In this document: piece after piece, positions 9,796 to 20,442 of the stretch
How the letters are laid out: each line of letters starts with the position of its first letter
Numbering within the stretch: position 1 is the first letter of the stretch
DNA from: Iodidimonas nitroreducens
GTDB lineage: Bacteria; Pseudomonadota; Alphaproteobacteria; Sphingomonadales; Rhodothalassiaceae
DNA: 64,000 nucleotides
Assembly: GCF_008579165.1 (NCBI RefSeq)
Contig: NZ_BKCN01000007.1
Direction: 5' to 3' (one strand)
Translations under genes and position numbers: made by a program
Notes under the pieces: generated by a model
The model's database searches: none
The model's input: only the letters and a program-made list of their open reading frames with translations
Told to the model about the DNA's origin: nothing

Positions 9796-11200
9796 GACCG
9801 CACCTCGTCAGGGCCGGTAACATGAGGCAAAAGCCGCCGCACGATGGCCCGAAAATCATCGCCCCGGGCTTCAAAATCGCGATAATGATCAAAGCTTGCA
9901 CAAGCCGGCGACAGCAGCACGGTTTCGCCGGGGCGGGCATCATGAATGGCCGCTGCTACCGCCGCCGCCATCGTGCCGCAAACCACATGATCAAGCTTGC
10001 CATCAAGGGCTTTGGCAAAATCCGGGGCGGCTTCCCCCAGCAGATAGGCTTTTTTGATCCTGCCGAAAAAGGGTTCCAAGGGCGCCAGATCGGTGGATTT
10101 CGCCCGCCCCCCGGCAATCCAGCGGATCTGATCAAAAGCGGCCAAAGCCGTGGCGGCGGCATCGATATTGGTGGCTTTGGAATCATTGATATAAACCACA
10201 TCATCGGCCACGCCCACCCGCTCGCAGCGATGGGCAAGGCCGGGAAAGCTGGCAAAAGATGCCATGATCCCGGCAGCATCCAGCCCCAATTCCAGCCCCG
10301 CCACATAAGCCGCTGCCGCATTCTGCCAATTATGCCGCCCGCGCAAGGTGGGAAGATCGCCCAAGGAGCCGATGAGCCTTGCCCCTTCGGCTAAGGAGCG
10401 GGCATCGATCAGATCGCCCCCATCCGTCACATAAACCCCATGATCAAGGGGCTGGCGCACCGAGATCGGCACCGTTCTTTGGGGTAGGCGCCGGGCTAGC
10501 TCTGCGCCCCAGGGATCATCCACCGAAATCACCGCCAGATGCTGCGGCCCCTGCATCTGAAAAAGCCGCGCTTTCGCCGCCACATAGCCCGCCATATCCC
10601 CATGGCGCTCCAGATGATCGGGGCTGATGTTCAAAAGGATCGCCACATCGGCATCAAGCTGTGGGTGAGATCGATCTGGAAGGATGACATCTCAAAAACA
10701 TAAACGCCGCCCGCATCCAAAGCCTCTAAGCCCAGAACCGGAATCCCGATATTGCCCGCCAAGGCCACATCGCGGCCACAGGCGGCAAACAGATGCGCCA
10801 AAAGCGCGGCGGTGGTGGATTTGCCATTCGTGCCGGTGACCGCGATCAGCCCATGGGGCGGCAGATCGCTTCGGGCTTTGGCAAAGATTTCGATATCGCC
10901 GATCACCGGCACATGGGCCGCCCGGGCCTTTAAAACCAGCGGATGGGGTGCCGGATGGGTGAGCGGCACACCGGGGGCCAGCATCAGGGCATCGAGTTGG
11001 CTGAAATCCGCCTCATAAAGATCGGTGAGGGGCACCGGCAGGCTTTTCATCCGAAGATCACCGGGATTGTGCGCCAGCGCATCATCATAGGCCAAAACCC
11101 GGGCTTTGGATGCGAAAAGCGCCGACAGCGCCGCAAGCCCGGTGCGGGCCAATCCAAAAACCCCGATGGTTTTGCCTTCATATGTGCGCAATGGGATCAT
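9792..11200 (-). CDS. murD: UDP-N-acetylmuramoylalanine--D-glutamate ligase MurD (frameshifted at about 10658)
   Basis: Adds D-Glu to UDP-MurNAc-L-Ala. The N-terminus (IGVFGLARTGLAALS), the ATP loop (AVTGTNGKSTTAALL), VFEMSSFQID and NISPDHLERHG identify the family, and the C-terminal domain has LLSPACASFDHYRDFEARG. The frame breaks at CACAGC(C)TTGATGCC near 10658. One C restores THSLDADVAILLNISPDHL and 469 residues. The start at 11200 lies 4 bases after the mraY stop. Confidence 0.94.
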
Positions 11201-11204
11201 CGGC

Positions 11205-12280
11205 TCATCTCAGCTTCAAGGTGGCAAGCCCGATCAGGGCCAGAATAAGCGCAATGATCCAGAAGCGGATGACGATGGTGGGCTCCGACCAGCCTTTATG
11301 CTCGAAATGATGATGCAGGGGGGCCATGCGGAAAACCCGCCGACCGGTCAGCTTGAAGCTCGCCACCTGCACGATCACCGATATGGTTTCCAATACAAAC
11401 AGCCCGCCAATGATCACGAGCACCAGTTCATGCTTGGTCACCAAAGCAACGGACCCAAAGCCCCCCCCAAGGACAAACTGCCGGTATCGCCCATGAAAAC
11501 CATCGCAGGCGGGGCATTGAACCATAAAAAGCCCAGACCCGCGCCGATCATCGCTCCGCAAAAAACAGCCAGTTCGCCCGAACCGCGAATATAGCTGATC
11601 TGCAGATAATCGGCATAAATGACATTCCCCACCAGATAAGCAATCAGCCCAAAGGCCGAAGCCGCAATGATCACCGGCATGATTGCCAAACCATCCAGAC
11701 CATCGGTGAGATTGACCGCATTGCCCGCGCCCACAATGACCATGACCCCGAAAATGGGATAAAACCACCCCAGATTGATCATCACATCCTTCATGAAGGG
11801 CAGCATCAGCCCCGGCGAACCGATGCTGGCCACCCACAGGCTGACGGCAATCGCAATGGCGCTTTCAATGATGAATTTCAGCCGCCCCGATACCCCTTTC
11901 GGATTGGCCTTGGTGACTTTGAGAAAATCATCAAGAAAGCCGATCACCCCGAAACAAACGGTCACCGCCAGGCAGGCCCAAACATAAGGATTCGATAAAT
12001 CCGCCCATAAAAGCGTGCTGAACACCAAACCGATCAGAATGAGCAGCCCCCCCATGGTGGGGGTGCCCGCTTTGGTGAGAATATGGCCCGCCGGGCCATC
12101 GCTGCGGATGGGCTGGCCTTTTTTCTGTTTCTTCTTCAGCCAACGGATGAAGCCCGGCCCGATGACCAAAGCGATCAGCATCGCTGTCAGCACCGCCGCC
12201 CCGGTTCTGAAGGTGAGATAGCGCACCAGATTGAACAGGGCAAAATCATCGGCCAATGGCAGCAACAGATTATAGAGCAT
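11205..12280 (-). CDS. mraY: Phospho-N-acetylmuramoyl-pentapeptide transferase MraY (frameshifted at about 11452)
   Basis: Polytopic enzyme transferring phospho-MurNAc-pentapeptide to undecaprenyl phosphate to make lipid I. Conserved motifs include GTPTMGG, the Asp-rich FGVIGFLDDFLKVTK, GAGNAVNLTDGLDGLA and, near the C-terminus, RMAPLHHHFEHKGW. The frame breaks at TTGGG(G)TCCGTTGC near 11452. One G gives 358 residues. The start at 12280 is chosen because it gives the usual N-terminus (MLYNLLLPLADDF). It overlaps the murF end by 11 bases. Confidence 0.94.
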
Positions 12281-13906
12281 GCATATCGTTCCTTTTTGCC
12301 TCACCATAATCGGCGGGGCCATAACCGGCGGGGCCATAACCGGCGGGATCAAAGGCCATTGGCGCGATCTGGGGGGCTGCGCCGGGCCGGCTCGCCTGCA
12401 ATCTGCGATCCTCCATCTGCTGGTTGTGCACCTGATGGGCCAACGCCAAAAGGTCGGAAACAAGGCGATCGAGGCCCGCCGAACGAGACCCCTTCACCAA
12501 AACCACATCGCCTTTATTCAGCATCGGCAAAAGAAGATTGAGAGCCTGTTCGGGGCTATCGGCCCGCCGCACCGCCAGATCAGCCTTGCGAGCGGCATCC
12601 TGCATCAAAGGGCCAAGAGCGATCACGGCATCAAGGCGGGCTGCCTTCAGATCGGGGATCAGCGCCTGATGGCAGGCAGCGGCGGTGGCCCCCAATTCGG
12701 CCATATCCGCCAGCACCGCGATCCGGCGCGCGCCCTTGTCCTGAGGCCGCCGGGCCAGCACCCCAAGGCTTGCCCCCAAAGACACCGGATTGGCATTATA
12801 GGCATCATCGATGAGGCAAAAAGGACCATCGCCCAGATCCATGAAAAGCGCCCGCCCGCGCCCGCGCCCGGGTCGGAAATCCGCCAGCCCCAAAGCCGCC
12901 ATCCCCAGATCGCCACCCAAGGCCCGCACGGCGGCCAAAACCATCAGGCCATTCAAAACCCAATGCCGGCCGGGCATATTGAGCCGAAAACTCAACCGCA
13001 GATCATCGAGATTGGCGGTGAGGCAGCTCATTCTTTCATCTTCATAAAGGCGGTGCACATGCACATCGGCAGTGCGATCATCGAATGAAACGCTGGTGAT
13101 ACTGGCTTTGGCCGCTTTAGCCGCCTCGATCAAAAAGGCAGCATGGCTGTGATCGATGGCTAAAATCGCCTGCCCGCCCGGCTTCAGGCCCGCAAAAATA
13201 GCGGCTTTTTCAGCGGCAATGGCATCAAGGCTTTTGGCCTGATCGTCTGGTCATCCGCCACGTCCGGGCTATGTTCACCGCCCGCCTCGAACCCGGCGGC
13301 ATGGGCAAGCCCGATGGTGGTGATGATCGCCAGATCCGGGGCCACAAGGCGCGAAAGAGGAGCGATTTCACCGGGGGCATTCATCCCCAATTCAAAAACG
13401 GCAAAGGCGGTTTCCCGGGGCATCCGCGCCAATGACAAAGGCACGCCCACCCGATTATTAAAGCTTTTGAAGCTGGCATGGGTGAGCGTATCGCGGCCCA
13501 AGGCCTTGCTCAGCATATCTTTCACGCTGGTTTTGCCGGCACTGCCCGTCACCGCGCAGACCCGCCCCACCATGCGTTTGCGCGCTGCCCGGGCCAGGCG
13601 ATCAAGGGCGGCGAGGCCATCATCCACATAAACCAGCCTTGGATCATTAGGGGCCAGTTCGGCCGCCGGTCGGCTGACCAAAGCCGCCACCGCCCCCGCC
13701 TCAAAAGCCGCCGCCACATGATCATGGCCATCGCTGTGCGCGCCCGCCAAGGCGATGAACAGATCGCCGGGGATGATCTCGCGGCTATCGATCGCCACCC
13801 CATCCACAAACCAGCGCCCCTCCGCGCCCCCCAGATCATGGCCATGGCTGCGGCCCCCGGTAACCGCCAGAATTTCCTGCGCTGTCCATAAAGGCTGCCT
13901 GATCAT
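12270..13906 (-). CDS. murF: UDP-MurNAc-tripeptide--D-Ala-D-Ala ligase MurF (frameshifted at about 13246)
   Basis: Adds D-Ala-D-Ala to the UDP-MurNAc-tripeptide. The N-terminal domain (VAIDSREIIPGDLFIAL), ATP loop (AVTGSAGKTSVKDML), FELGMNAPGEIAPLSRL and the MurF signature DDAYNANP are clear. The frame shifts near 13246 (CAGAC?GATCAGGCC), and one base restores 545 residues. Two oddities: a loop of about 15 extra residues after GLAHAAG, and a C-terminal tail of about 60 residues with a five-residue tandem repeat (PAGYG). It overlaps murE as ATGA. Confidence 0.92.
12302..12349 (-). repeat. 15-bp tandem repeat inside the murF tail
   Basis: Two perfect copies of CGGCGGGGCCATAAC (12311-12340) are flanked by partial copies. 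Read on the minus strand they encode PAGYG-PAGYG-PADYG, so the repeat keeps the frame. It is the kind of slippage-prone tract expected in a disordered tail. Confidence 0.75.
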
Positions 13907-15384
13907 GGGCCGGTCCTTTGTGATAAGGCTTTTTGCACCTGTTCCAGATCGGAAAAGGGCAGGATGTGATCGCCGATGATCTGGCCATTTTCATGACCCT
14001 TGCCTGCAATCACCAGAATATCGCCGGGCCTTAGCTTGTTGATGGCATTAAAAATCGCCCGGGCGCGATCAGCGATCTCGAGCGCATCCGGGCAGCTTTC
14101 CATAATCGCCTTGCGGATCGCCGCCGGATCTTCGGTACGGGGATTATCATCGGTGATGATCACCCGATCCGCATAGCGATGGGCCACCGCCCCCATGGCT
14201 GGCCGCTTGCCGCGATCCCGATCCCCCCCTGCGCCAAACACCACGGATAAAGCCCCGCTGCAATGGGGGCGCAGGGCTTCCAGAACCGTTTCAAGGCCGC
14301 CCGGCGTATGGGCATAATCAACGAAAACCCTGCCACCACCCGCTTTATCCCCGGCCCATTGCAGCCGCCCCAAAACCGGCTTCAAACCCTCCATGGCCTT
14401 GAAAACGGCAGCCGGAGACGCCGAAAGCGCGCAGAGGATGGCCGCTGCAAGCAGGGCATTTTCAGCCTGAAACCCGCCGAAAAGCGGCAGATCGATCTGA
14501 TGGTCCTGATCGTGATAGCGGATGGAAAGGCGCTGGCCTTCGGCGGTGGGATCAATGGCCCGCACATGCAGATCGCAATCCGCACCCCGGCCCACGGTGA
14601 TCACGGCCAGATCGCGGCCTTTGGCCAGATCGATCATCCGCTGGCCCGCCGGGCTATCCGCCCAGATCACCGCCACGCCATCGGCAACCAGCACTTCGCT
14701 GAAAAGCCGGGCTTTTGCGTGGAAATAGGCTTCCATATTCTGGTGATAATCAAGATGATCCCGGCTGAGATTGGTAAAGGCCGCCACTTTGGGCTGCAAG
14801 CCATCCAGCCGATATTGCACCAGCCCATGGCTTGATGCCTCGCACGCCACATGGGTGATACCATGGGCCGCCAGATCATGAAGCGTTTCATGAAAAGTGA
14901 CGGGGTCGGGGCTGGTCAGGCCACCGGGGCGGCTGAGGCTTTCGCTTTCCACCCCCAAAGTGCCGATGCTGGCCCCGCGCAGATCAAGGGTACACCAAAG
15001 CTGGCGGCAGAAGCTCGCGACCGAGCTTTTGCCATTGGTGCCGGTGATGCACACGATATTTTGTGGCTGGGCGCCATAAAAAGCCGCTGCCATCTCGGCA
15101 AAGCGGCGCTGGGGCCGGGATGAGAACAAAAAACTCACAGCCGCCCCGGCTTGATGATCGCTTGCCTGATCATCGGCGGGGGCCAAAATCGCCACCGCAC
15201 CCCGGGCAATCGCGTCATCAATGAACTGGCGGCCATCGGCGCGGCTGCCGGGAAGGGCCGCAAAAAGATCACCCGGGCGCACCTTGCGGCTATCGGCGGT
15301 GAGGCCGGTAATGACCTGTCCGGCATCGCCCCGCACCCCCAAAAGGGCGGCCAGCGGGCGGCGGATGGAGGCCCCCCCGCTCAT
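13903..15384 (-). CDS. murE: UDP-MurNAc-L-Ala-D-Glu--meso-diaminopimelate ligase MurE
   Basis: Adds the third stem-peptide residue. It is intact at 493 residues. The ATP loop is CITGTNGKSSVASF, followed by ACEASSHGL and FTNLSRDHLDYHQNMEAY. The C-terminal DDNPRTEDP carries the DNPR motif that selects meso-diaminopimelate, which fits the dapD/dapE genes elsewhere in the window. Its start overlaps the ftsI stop as ATGA. Confidence 0.96.
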   Translation of the reverse strand: MSGGASIRRPLAALLGVRGDAGQVITGLTADSRKVRPGDLFAALPGSRADGRQFIDDAIARGAVAILAPADDQASDHQAGAAVSFLFSSRPQRRFAEMAAAFYGAQPQNIVCITGTNGKSSVASFCRQLWCTLDLRGASIGTLGVESESLSRPGGLTSPDPVTFHETLHDLAAHGITHVACEASSHGLVQYRLDGLQPKVAAFTNLSRDHLDYHQNMEAYFHAKARLFSEVLVADGVAVIWADSPAGQRMIDLAKGRDLAVITVGRGADCDLHVRAIDPTAEGQRLSIRYHDQDHQIDLPLFGGFQAENALLAAAILCALSASPAAVFKAMEGLKPVLGRLQWAGDKAGGGRVFVDYAHTPGGLETVLEALRPHCSGALSVVFGAGGDRDRGKRPAMGAVAHRYADRVIITDDNPRTEDPAAIRKAIMESCPDALEIADRARAIFNAINKLRPGDILVIAGKGHENGQIIGDHILPFSDLEQVQKALSQRTGP

Positions 15385-17065
15385 GGTTTTTTCCTTGAAT
15401 CTTCGATGACGAACGCCGCCTGCTGGAAGGGACCATTGTCTTCTTCATGGGGCCTCACCCCCAAAAGCGGGGCGATCCGCAAAATCACATCCGCAACCGT
15501 GGGGGCTGCCGTCCAGCCGCCACCGGCATAATTCCAGGTGGATTTGATGCCCTGCGGCTCATCGATCATCACGAAAACCAGATAGCGCGGATCATCCATG
15601 GGAAAAATCCCGGCAAAAGACGAGAGCAGCGCTTTCCGCGCATAGCCGCCGCCCACGGCTTTTTCCGCCGTGCCGGTTTTGCCACCCACCCGATAGCCCG
15701 GCACATCGGCCTGCTGGGCCGTGCCTTTCTGCACCACCAGCCGCATCAGGGTGCGCAAGGTGGCGCTGGTTTTTTCTGAAATCACCGATCTGCCTTTGCC
15801 TTTTGATCGGCAGATTTAACCAGCAAAGTGGCAGGATGAAGATCGCCGCCATTGACCATGGCCGACAAACCACTGGCCAATTGCACCGGGCTCACCGCAA
15901 TGCCATGGCCATAGGCGATGGTCATGGTGGCAATATCGCGCCAGCGATCCGGCACCAAAGGATGCCCCACTTCCGCCAATTCAAGGCTGGCCGGGCGCAA
16001 AAGCCCCAAACGCGATAAAAAATCCTGCTGGGCCTCGGTGCCCACCTCCATCGCCATTTTGGCCGCCCCGATATTCGAGGAATGAACAAAAATCTCGGGA
16101 AGGCTCAGCACCCGGTTCTGGGGATGATCATCGCGGATGGTGAACCGGCTGACCTTGATCGGCTCGCTGGCATCATAATGGCTGGCAATCGTCGCCGTGC
16201 CCGCCTCCAAAGCCATGGCAAGGGTAAAAGCCTTGAAGGTGGAGCCAAGCTCATACACCCCCTGGCTCGCCCGATTGAAAAAAGCCTGCTCAGGCGACGC
16301 TGCCGGTTCATTGGGATCGAAATCGGGGACCGAGGCCATGGCCAGCAATTCCCCGCTGCGCACATCCATCACCAATCCGGCCCCGCCAATGGCCGAAAAA
16401 CGATCAACGCTGCGCTGAACTTCATCCATCAGGGCGTGCTGGACCCGCACATCCACCGACAGCGCCAAAGGCTCATCCACCTTATCCATATCCGATAAGC
16501 GGGCATCGAAATAATGTTCAACCCCGGCCAGCCCCCGGCCATCAGGATCGGTAAAGCCCAGCACATGGGCGGCCAGCCGCCCTTGGGGGTAAATCCGTTC
16601 TTCTTCCTCTTGAAAAGCAAGGCCGGGCAGGCCCAAAGCATTCACCTGCCACATCTGTTTGGGGGTGAGTTTACGCTTCAGCCACACAAAGCGGCCATTG
16701 CCCTGCAGCTTTTGCAGGAGTTGCGCTTCCACCAGATCGGGAAACAGGCGCGACAGTTTCGCCGCCACCTGTTCTGGTTCCAGTATGCGCATGGGATCGG
16801 CATAAAGCGATGCGGTCTTGAGATTGGTGGCCAAAACCACCCCATGGCGATCCACAATATCCGCCCGCAAAGCCGTTGGGGTCAAAAAGCTTTGGGCGGC
16901 GTAGCGGGTTTCGGAAACGGCCTGAAACAGGCCCAGATCAACGATCCGCAGGGCCATCACCGAAAAAACCACGCCAAACATCACAGCCACCACTACAAGA
17001 CGCTGCCGCGCCTTTTCGATGGCTGTTGCCCGCGCGCCATCCAAACTGACGCGCAAAGACATCAT
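15381..17065 (-). CDS. ftsI: Septal transpeptidase FtsI / PBP3 (frameshifted at about 15783)
   Basis: Class B penicillin-binding protein that cross-links septal peptidoglycan. One N-terminal membrane helix (residues about 22-45) is followed by the pedestal domain and the transpeptidase domain. The catalytic motifs are GSTFKAF (SxxK), HSSNIGA (SxN) and GKTGTAEKA (KTG). The frame breaks at GATCGG(G)TGATTTC near 15783, between SxN and KTG. One G gives 561 residues. It overlaps ftsL at its start. Confidence 0.94.
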
Positions 17066-17649
17066 CTTTGCCCCCCGATTTGGTCGAGAGATCTTTGGAT
17101 TCGCGCGGCAAAATCAACCGGATCACGTTTCGTCTCCACCTCGGCGGGCGATGGGGCCCGGACCTTGAAAGCCGCCCTGTTGACGGCAGCCTGCAGATCG
17201 TCCGCCATCAGCCGATGATCGGCGGCGGCATAGCGATCTGGTGTTTCAGCTTGTGGCATCTCCGGTTGGGGCAAAGCGGGGGCCACAGGTTTATGCCGGG
17301 GCGAAGGCACATGGAAAATATCATCGCCCACCCTTTTATCAGGTGTGGCTTGGGCCAAAAGCCGCCCTTCCATACGATAAGGCAAGGACGTGAGGGAAGC
17401 GAGGACCTGATCAGGAGTAACCGGGCGCAGGCTCAAGGTCCGTACCGACACATCCTGAAGAGCCTGCGGGCTGGCGAGATAGGCCCATTCCGCTTCCAGC
17501 ACCCGCACGGCTTCGGAATCGTCCAGAATCTGCTGCTCCAAAGCCGCCAGATGCGCGCGACGGTTTTCCACGCTGTGCTTCACTTTATAAAGGCCACCCG
17601 CCGCAAGAATCACGAATGAAAGCGCAAGAATGATCAGAAATTGTCTCAT
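17062..17649 (-). CDS. ftsL: Cell division protein FtsL
   Basis: Small bitopic divisome protein, 195 residues. It has a short cytoplasmic end, one membrane helix (FLIILALSFVILAAGGLYKV), then a heptad-like segment (HSVENRRAHLAALEQQILDD) that would pair with FtsB. The C-terminal 100 residues are proline-rich and longer than in enterobacterial FtsL, as is common in alphaproteobacteria. The start at 17649 is chosen because its ATG overlaps the rsmH stop as ATGA. Identification rests on architecture and position. Confidence 0.85.
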   Translation of the reverse strand: MRQFLIILALSFVILAAGGLYKVKHSVENRRAHLAALEQQILDDSEAVRVLEAEWAYLASPQALQDVSVRTLSLRPVTPDQVLASLTSLPYRMEGRLLAQATPDKRVGDDIFHVPSPRHKPVAPALPQPEMPQAETPDRYAAADHRLMADDLQAAVNRAAFKVRAPSPAEVETKRDPVDFAARIQRSLDQIGGQR

Positions 17650-18661
17650 GCGGCATCCTTCCAAGCGGGCGCATCGGTGCGAACAGCCACCCGCAAACGC
17701 GCCGAACGCGCCCGGGGATTGCTCGAGATTTCCTGCGCTGTGGGTTTGATCGCCCCCTTTTTGGGCAGATAAAAACTGGGGGCCGGATGATCATCGGGTA
17801 CAGCCGGGCGATGCGAGATCCGGCAGGCAGGCGCCCTGCGCGCTCGGCCAGAAAGGCTTTGACGATCCGATCTTCAAGAGAATGAAAGGCAACGATGGCA
17901 AGCCGCCCTTCCGGCGCCAAAAGCCGCTCGGCAGCACACAGCACGCGGGAAAGCTCGCCCAACTCATCATTGACGGCAATGCGCAAAGCCTGAAAACTGC
18001 GGGTGGCAGGGTGGATTTTCTTTTTGCCATGGGGGCCATGGCCCACGGTGGCCGCGATGATCTCGGCAAGCTGCAAAGTGGTGGTGATCGGCGTTTCGGC
18101 TCGCGCCGCCACAAGGGCGCGGGCGATTTTCCGGGCGCGGGGGTCTTCGCCCAGATGATAGATGATGTCGCAAGCTCTTCCTCGCTTTTGCCATTCACCA
18201 GATCCGCCGCCGATGGCCCCTCGCCCCCCATGCGCATATCCAAAGGCCCATCAAGCTGAAAGGAAAAGCCCCGGGCGGCGGTTTCAAGCTGATAGGATGA
18301 AACCCCGATATCAAGGGTAATGCCCGCCAGCTTGTGCACATCAAGATCGCGCAACAGGGCTTCCATCTCGGAAAAGCGACCTTCCAGAAGACGGAACCGC
18401 CCTTCATAGGCGCGCAGCATCTCGGCCCCGCGGGCAATCGCCTCGGGATCGCGATCAATGGCATAAACCCTGATCTGGGGTGATCGATCGAGCAAAGCCC
18501 GGCTATAGCCCCCGGCACCAAATGTTCCATCAACGAAACGGGCATTGGCAGGCAAGCTGATCTGTGGGCACCAGCGCATCGATCACGGCATCGCACATCA
18601 CCGGCACATGGCCATGATGGGGCTTGGCGCGGCCCGGAATTTTGCGGGCGGCTTTGCTCAT
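17646..18661 (-). CDS. rsmH: 16S rRNA m4C1402 methyltransferase RsmH/MraW (three frameshifts)
   Basis: SAM-dependent methyltransferase modifying N4 of C1402 in 16S rRNA. HVPVMCDAVIDAL, the SAM motif FVDGTFGAGGYSRALL, LDIGVSSYQLETAARGFSF and RIAVNDELGELSRVL are all present but spread over frames. Three breaks are seen: near 18570 (an extra C in a CCC run), near 18158 (CTTGC(G)GACATC) and near 17812 (TCTCGC(C)ATCGCC). Repair gives 338 residues ending ...AWKDAA, whose stop overlaps ftsL. The start overlaps the mraZ stop. Three errors in one gene make this the worst-affected locus. Confidence 0.9.
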
Positions 18662-19140
18662 GATCCGTCTCCGCCGGGGCTGGGGGCGCGGGGGCGCATG
18701 GCCCCAAGGCGCATGGCGGCGGCCCGAGCCTTTTCGCGCTGGGCATCGCGATAGGCTTCCCACGCCGCAGGTTCCCAGATCAGGATCTTTTCGCCCACGC
18801 CCACAAACACCGCCATATCGGTGATCGAGGCAAACTGCATCAGGGATTGCGGCAGCAAAATCCGCCCGCCGCCATCAAAAGGCAGATCGAAAGCGGCCCC
18901 CAGAATCGTTGCGGCCAAAGCTTCCTTTTCATCTTCAAAAGCGCCGAAATCTTCGGCCAGCCTTTGCGACAATTCATCCATATATTCGCGGGAGCTGGCT
19001 TCCAGACAGGGCAGCTTGAAGCTTTCATAAACCACGATGCCGCTGAATTCACTGCGTTCCAGCAAGGCACGATAGCGCGCAGGAACGGAAACCCGCCCCT
19101 TGGCATCCACCTTATTGCTGTAATTGGCTGTGAAGCGCAT
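18658..19140 (-). CDS. mraZ: Transcriptional regulator MraZ
   Basis: DNA-binding repressor at the head of the dcw operon, of the AbrB-like double swapped-hairpin fold. It has 160 residues with two MraZ repeats: NYSNKVDAKGRVSVPARYRA near the start and DLPFDGGGRILLPQSLMQFA in the second half. The start at 19140 (MRFTANYSNKVD) matches the usual N-terminus. An ATG at 19167 would add nine residues and cannot be excluded. In other bacteria MraZ binds TGGG repeats in its own promoter, and a candidate array lies about 80-120 bases upstream. Confidence 0.93.
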   Translation of the reverse strand: MRFTANYSNKVDAKGRVSVPARYRALLERSEFSGIVVYESFKLPCLEASSREYMDELSQRLAEDFGAFEDEKEALAATILGAAFDLPFDGGGRILLPQSLMQFASITDMAVFVGVGEKILIWEPAAWEAYRDAQREKARAAAMRLGAMRPRAPSPGGDGS

Positions 19141-19218
19141 GCCCCGCTGCCATCCCTGTTTGTGCATCTCGAAAGCTGAGCCCAAAGATGCGTGATTGCT
19201 GTTGCCCCTGATTTTTTT

Positions 19219-19263
19219 TGGGTTTCTATGGGATACCATGCCACAATATGGTTCGCAATGGGA
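19219..19263 (+). promoter_or_regulatory. Five 10-bp-spaced TGGGW-like units: candidate MraZ operator
   Basis: Units begin at 19219 (TGGGT), 19229 (TGGGA), 19239 (TGCCA), 19249 (TGGTT) and 19259 (TGGGA), each exactly 10 bases apart. Three match TGGGW fully and two are degenerate. MraZ in E. coli is known to bind TGGGN repeats separated by 5 bases, which is this spacing. The repeats lie on the plus strand, opposite to mraZ transcription. Confidence 0.5.
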
Positions 19264-19579
19264 TGAAGCCCTTTTTGCAGTGCTTTTGAGGGCTTTGGGC
19301 CGGTCTTTCACAGCAATGTCTTAAGAGTGCGGACAAATCAGGCTAAATTAAAAGAAATGAAACCATGGCAAAGACTTGCCCGAAACCATCGGGATCAAAG
19401 CCTTTTTTGGTATTCGTTCTTTCTATGTTCTATATCACATCCTGATTATGCGCTTTATCGAAACATCTTGTGATATTTTGGAAAAAGTGCCGCCAAAGCG
19501 TGGCTGGCCACCGAGTCGGCAGCCCTGATGAAGATGACACGATTCGACATCTTCAGATGCATTCATCAATATTTGGGAA
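19264..19579. other. Upstream region of the dcw operon, no gene seen
   Basis: There is no credible open frame. The region must hold the dcw promoter, but I cannot choose a convincing -35/-10 pair (TTGCCA...TTAATT on the minus strand is one weak option). It also contains a perfect inverted repeat TGAAGATG/CATCTTCA just beyond the rnpB 3' end (about 19530-19557), with no T-run after it. Confidence 0.5.
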
Positions 19580-19990
<411 letters not shown>

Positions 19991-19995
19991 GATGA

Positions 19996-20023
19996 GCCAT
20001 AAAAAGAAAGAGATCAAGATCAA
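19996..20023 (-). promoter_or_regulatory. rnpB: Candidate rnpB promoter
   Basis: On the minus strand TTGATC (20018-20023), 16 bases and TATGGC (19996-20001) form a plausible sigma-70 promoter. It ends about seven bases before the predicted 5' end of RNase P RNA. Confidence 0.5.
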
Positions 20024-20154
20024 TCGCCCGCGCATGTCCCGAAAATCATCTGATCGCCGTTCTCAGAAGCGACATGGCCCCAAAGCGGCCTTGCGCCAGC
20101 GGAGCAGATGAGGCAAATTCCTCCCTGATTTTGATCTTTAAGGGAATTGGCGAG

Positions 20155-20421
20155 ATGGCGCAGGCACATAAAATCGCGGCGGGCAAAGCGATCCGGCTTT
20201 TGGGCATTGCCGTCATGTCTGTGATGCTGGCCGGGTGCAGCTGGTTTTCCAGCAAGGAAGTGGACCCGATCTTTTCTGATATGCCCATGGGGCCAGACAG
20301 CCAAAGCATCAAAAAGCAATTTCCCGATGGCCTGCCCGGGGATCGCGATAACAGCCGCCACATGCGCACCAGCGATGCCCAGCCTGCGCTTCATCCCATC
20401 CCTGAAGCCGCCCCGCAATAA
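20155..20421 (+). CDS. Small putative lipoprotein
   Basis: An 88-residue protein with a lipoprotein signal: basic N-terminus, hydrophobic stretch LLGIAVMSVM and lipobox LAGC, with the cysteine at about residue 28. The mature part is only about 60 residues, polar, and matches no family I recognise. The start at 20155 is chosen from AAGGGAA upstream and the proper signal peptide. The open frame before it is not coding-like. It converges on the TetR gene 21 bases downstream. Residues after the cysteine (SWFSS) do not suggest inner-membrane retention, so the outer membrane is the likely site. Confidence 0.7.
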   Translation: MAQAHKIAAGKAIRLLGIAVMSVMLAGCSWFSSKEVDPIFSDMPMGPDSQSIKKQFPDGLPGDRDNSRHMRTSDAQPALHPIPEAAPQ

Positions 20422-20442
20422 GGCCCCCATCAGCCTTCATGA

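Noticed and set aside
19530..19557. rnpB terminator
   Set aside because: A perfect inverted repeat is present but no run of T follows on the minus strand.
19992..20111. A 39-codon Lys/Arg-rich open frame beside rnpB
   Set aside because: It covers the likely rnpB promoter, has no ribosome site and resembles no known protein; probably chance.
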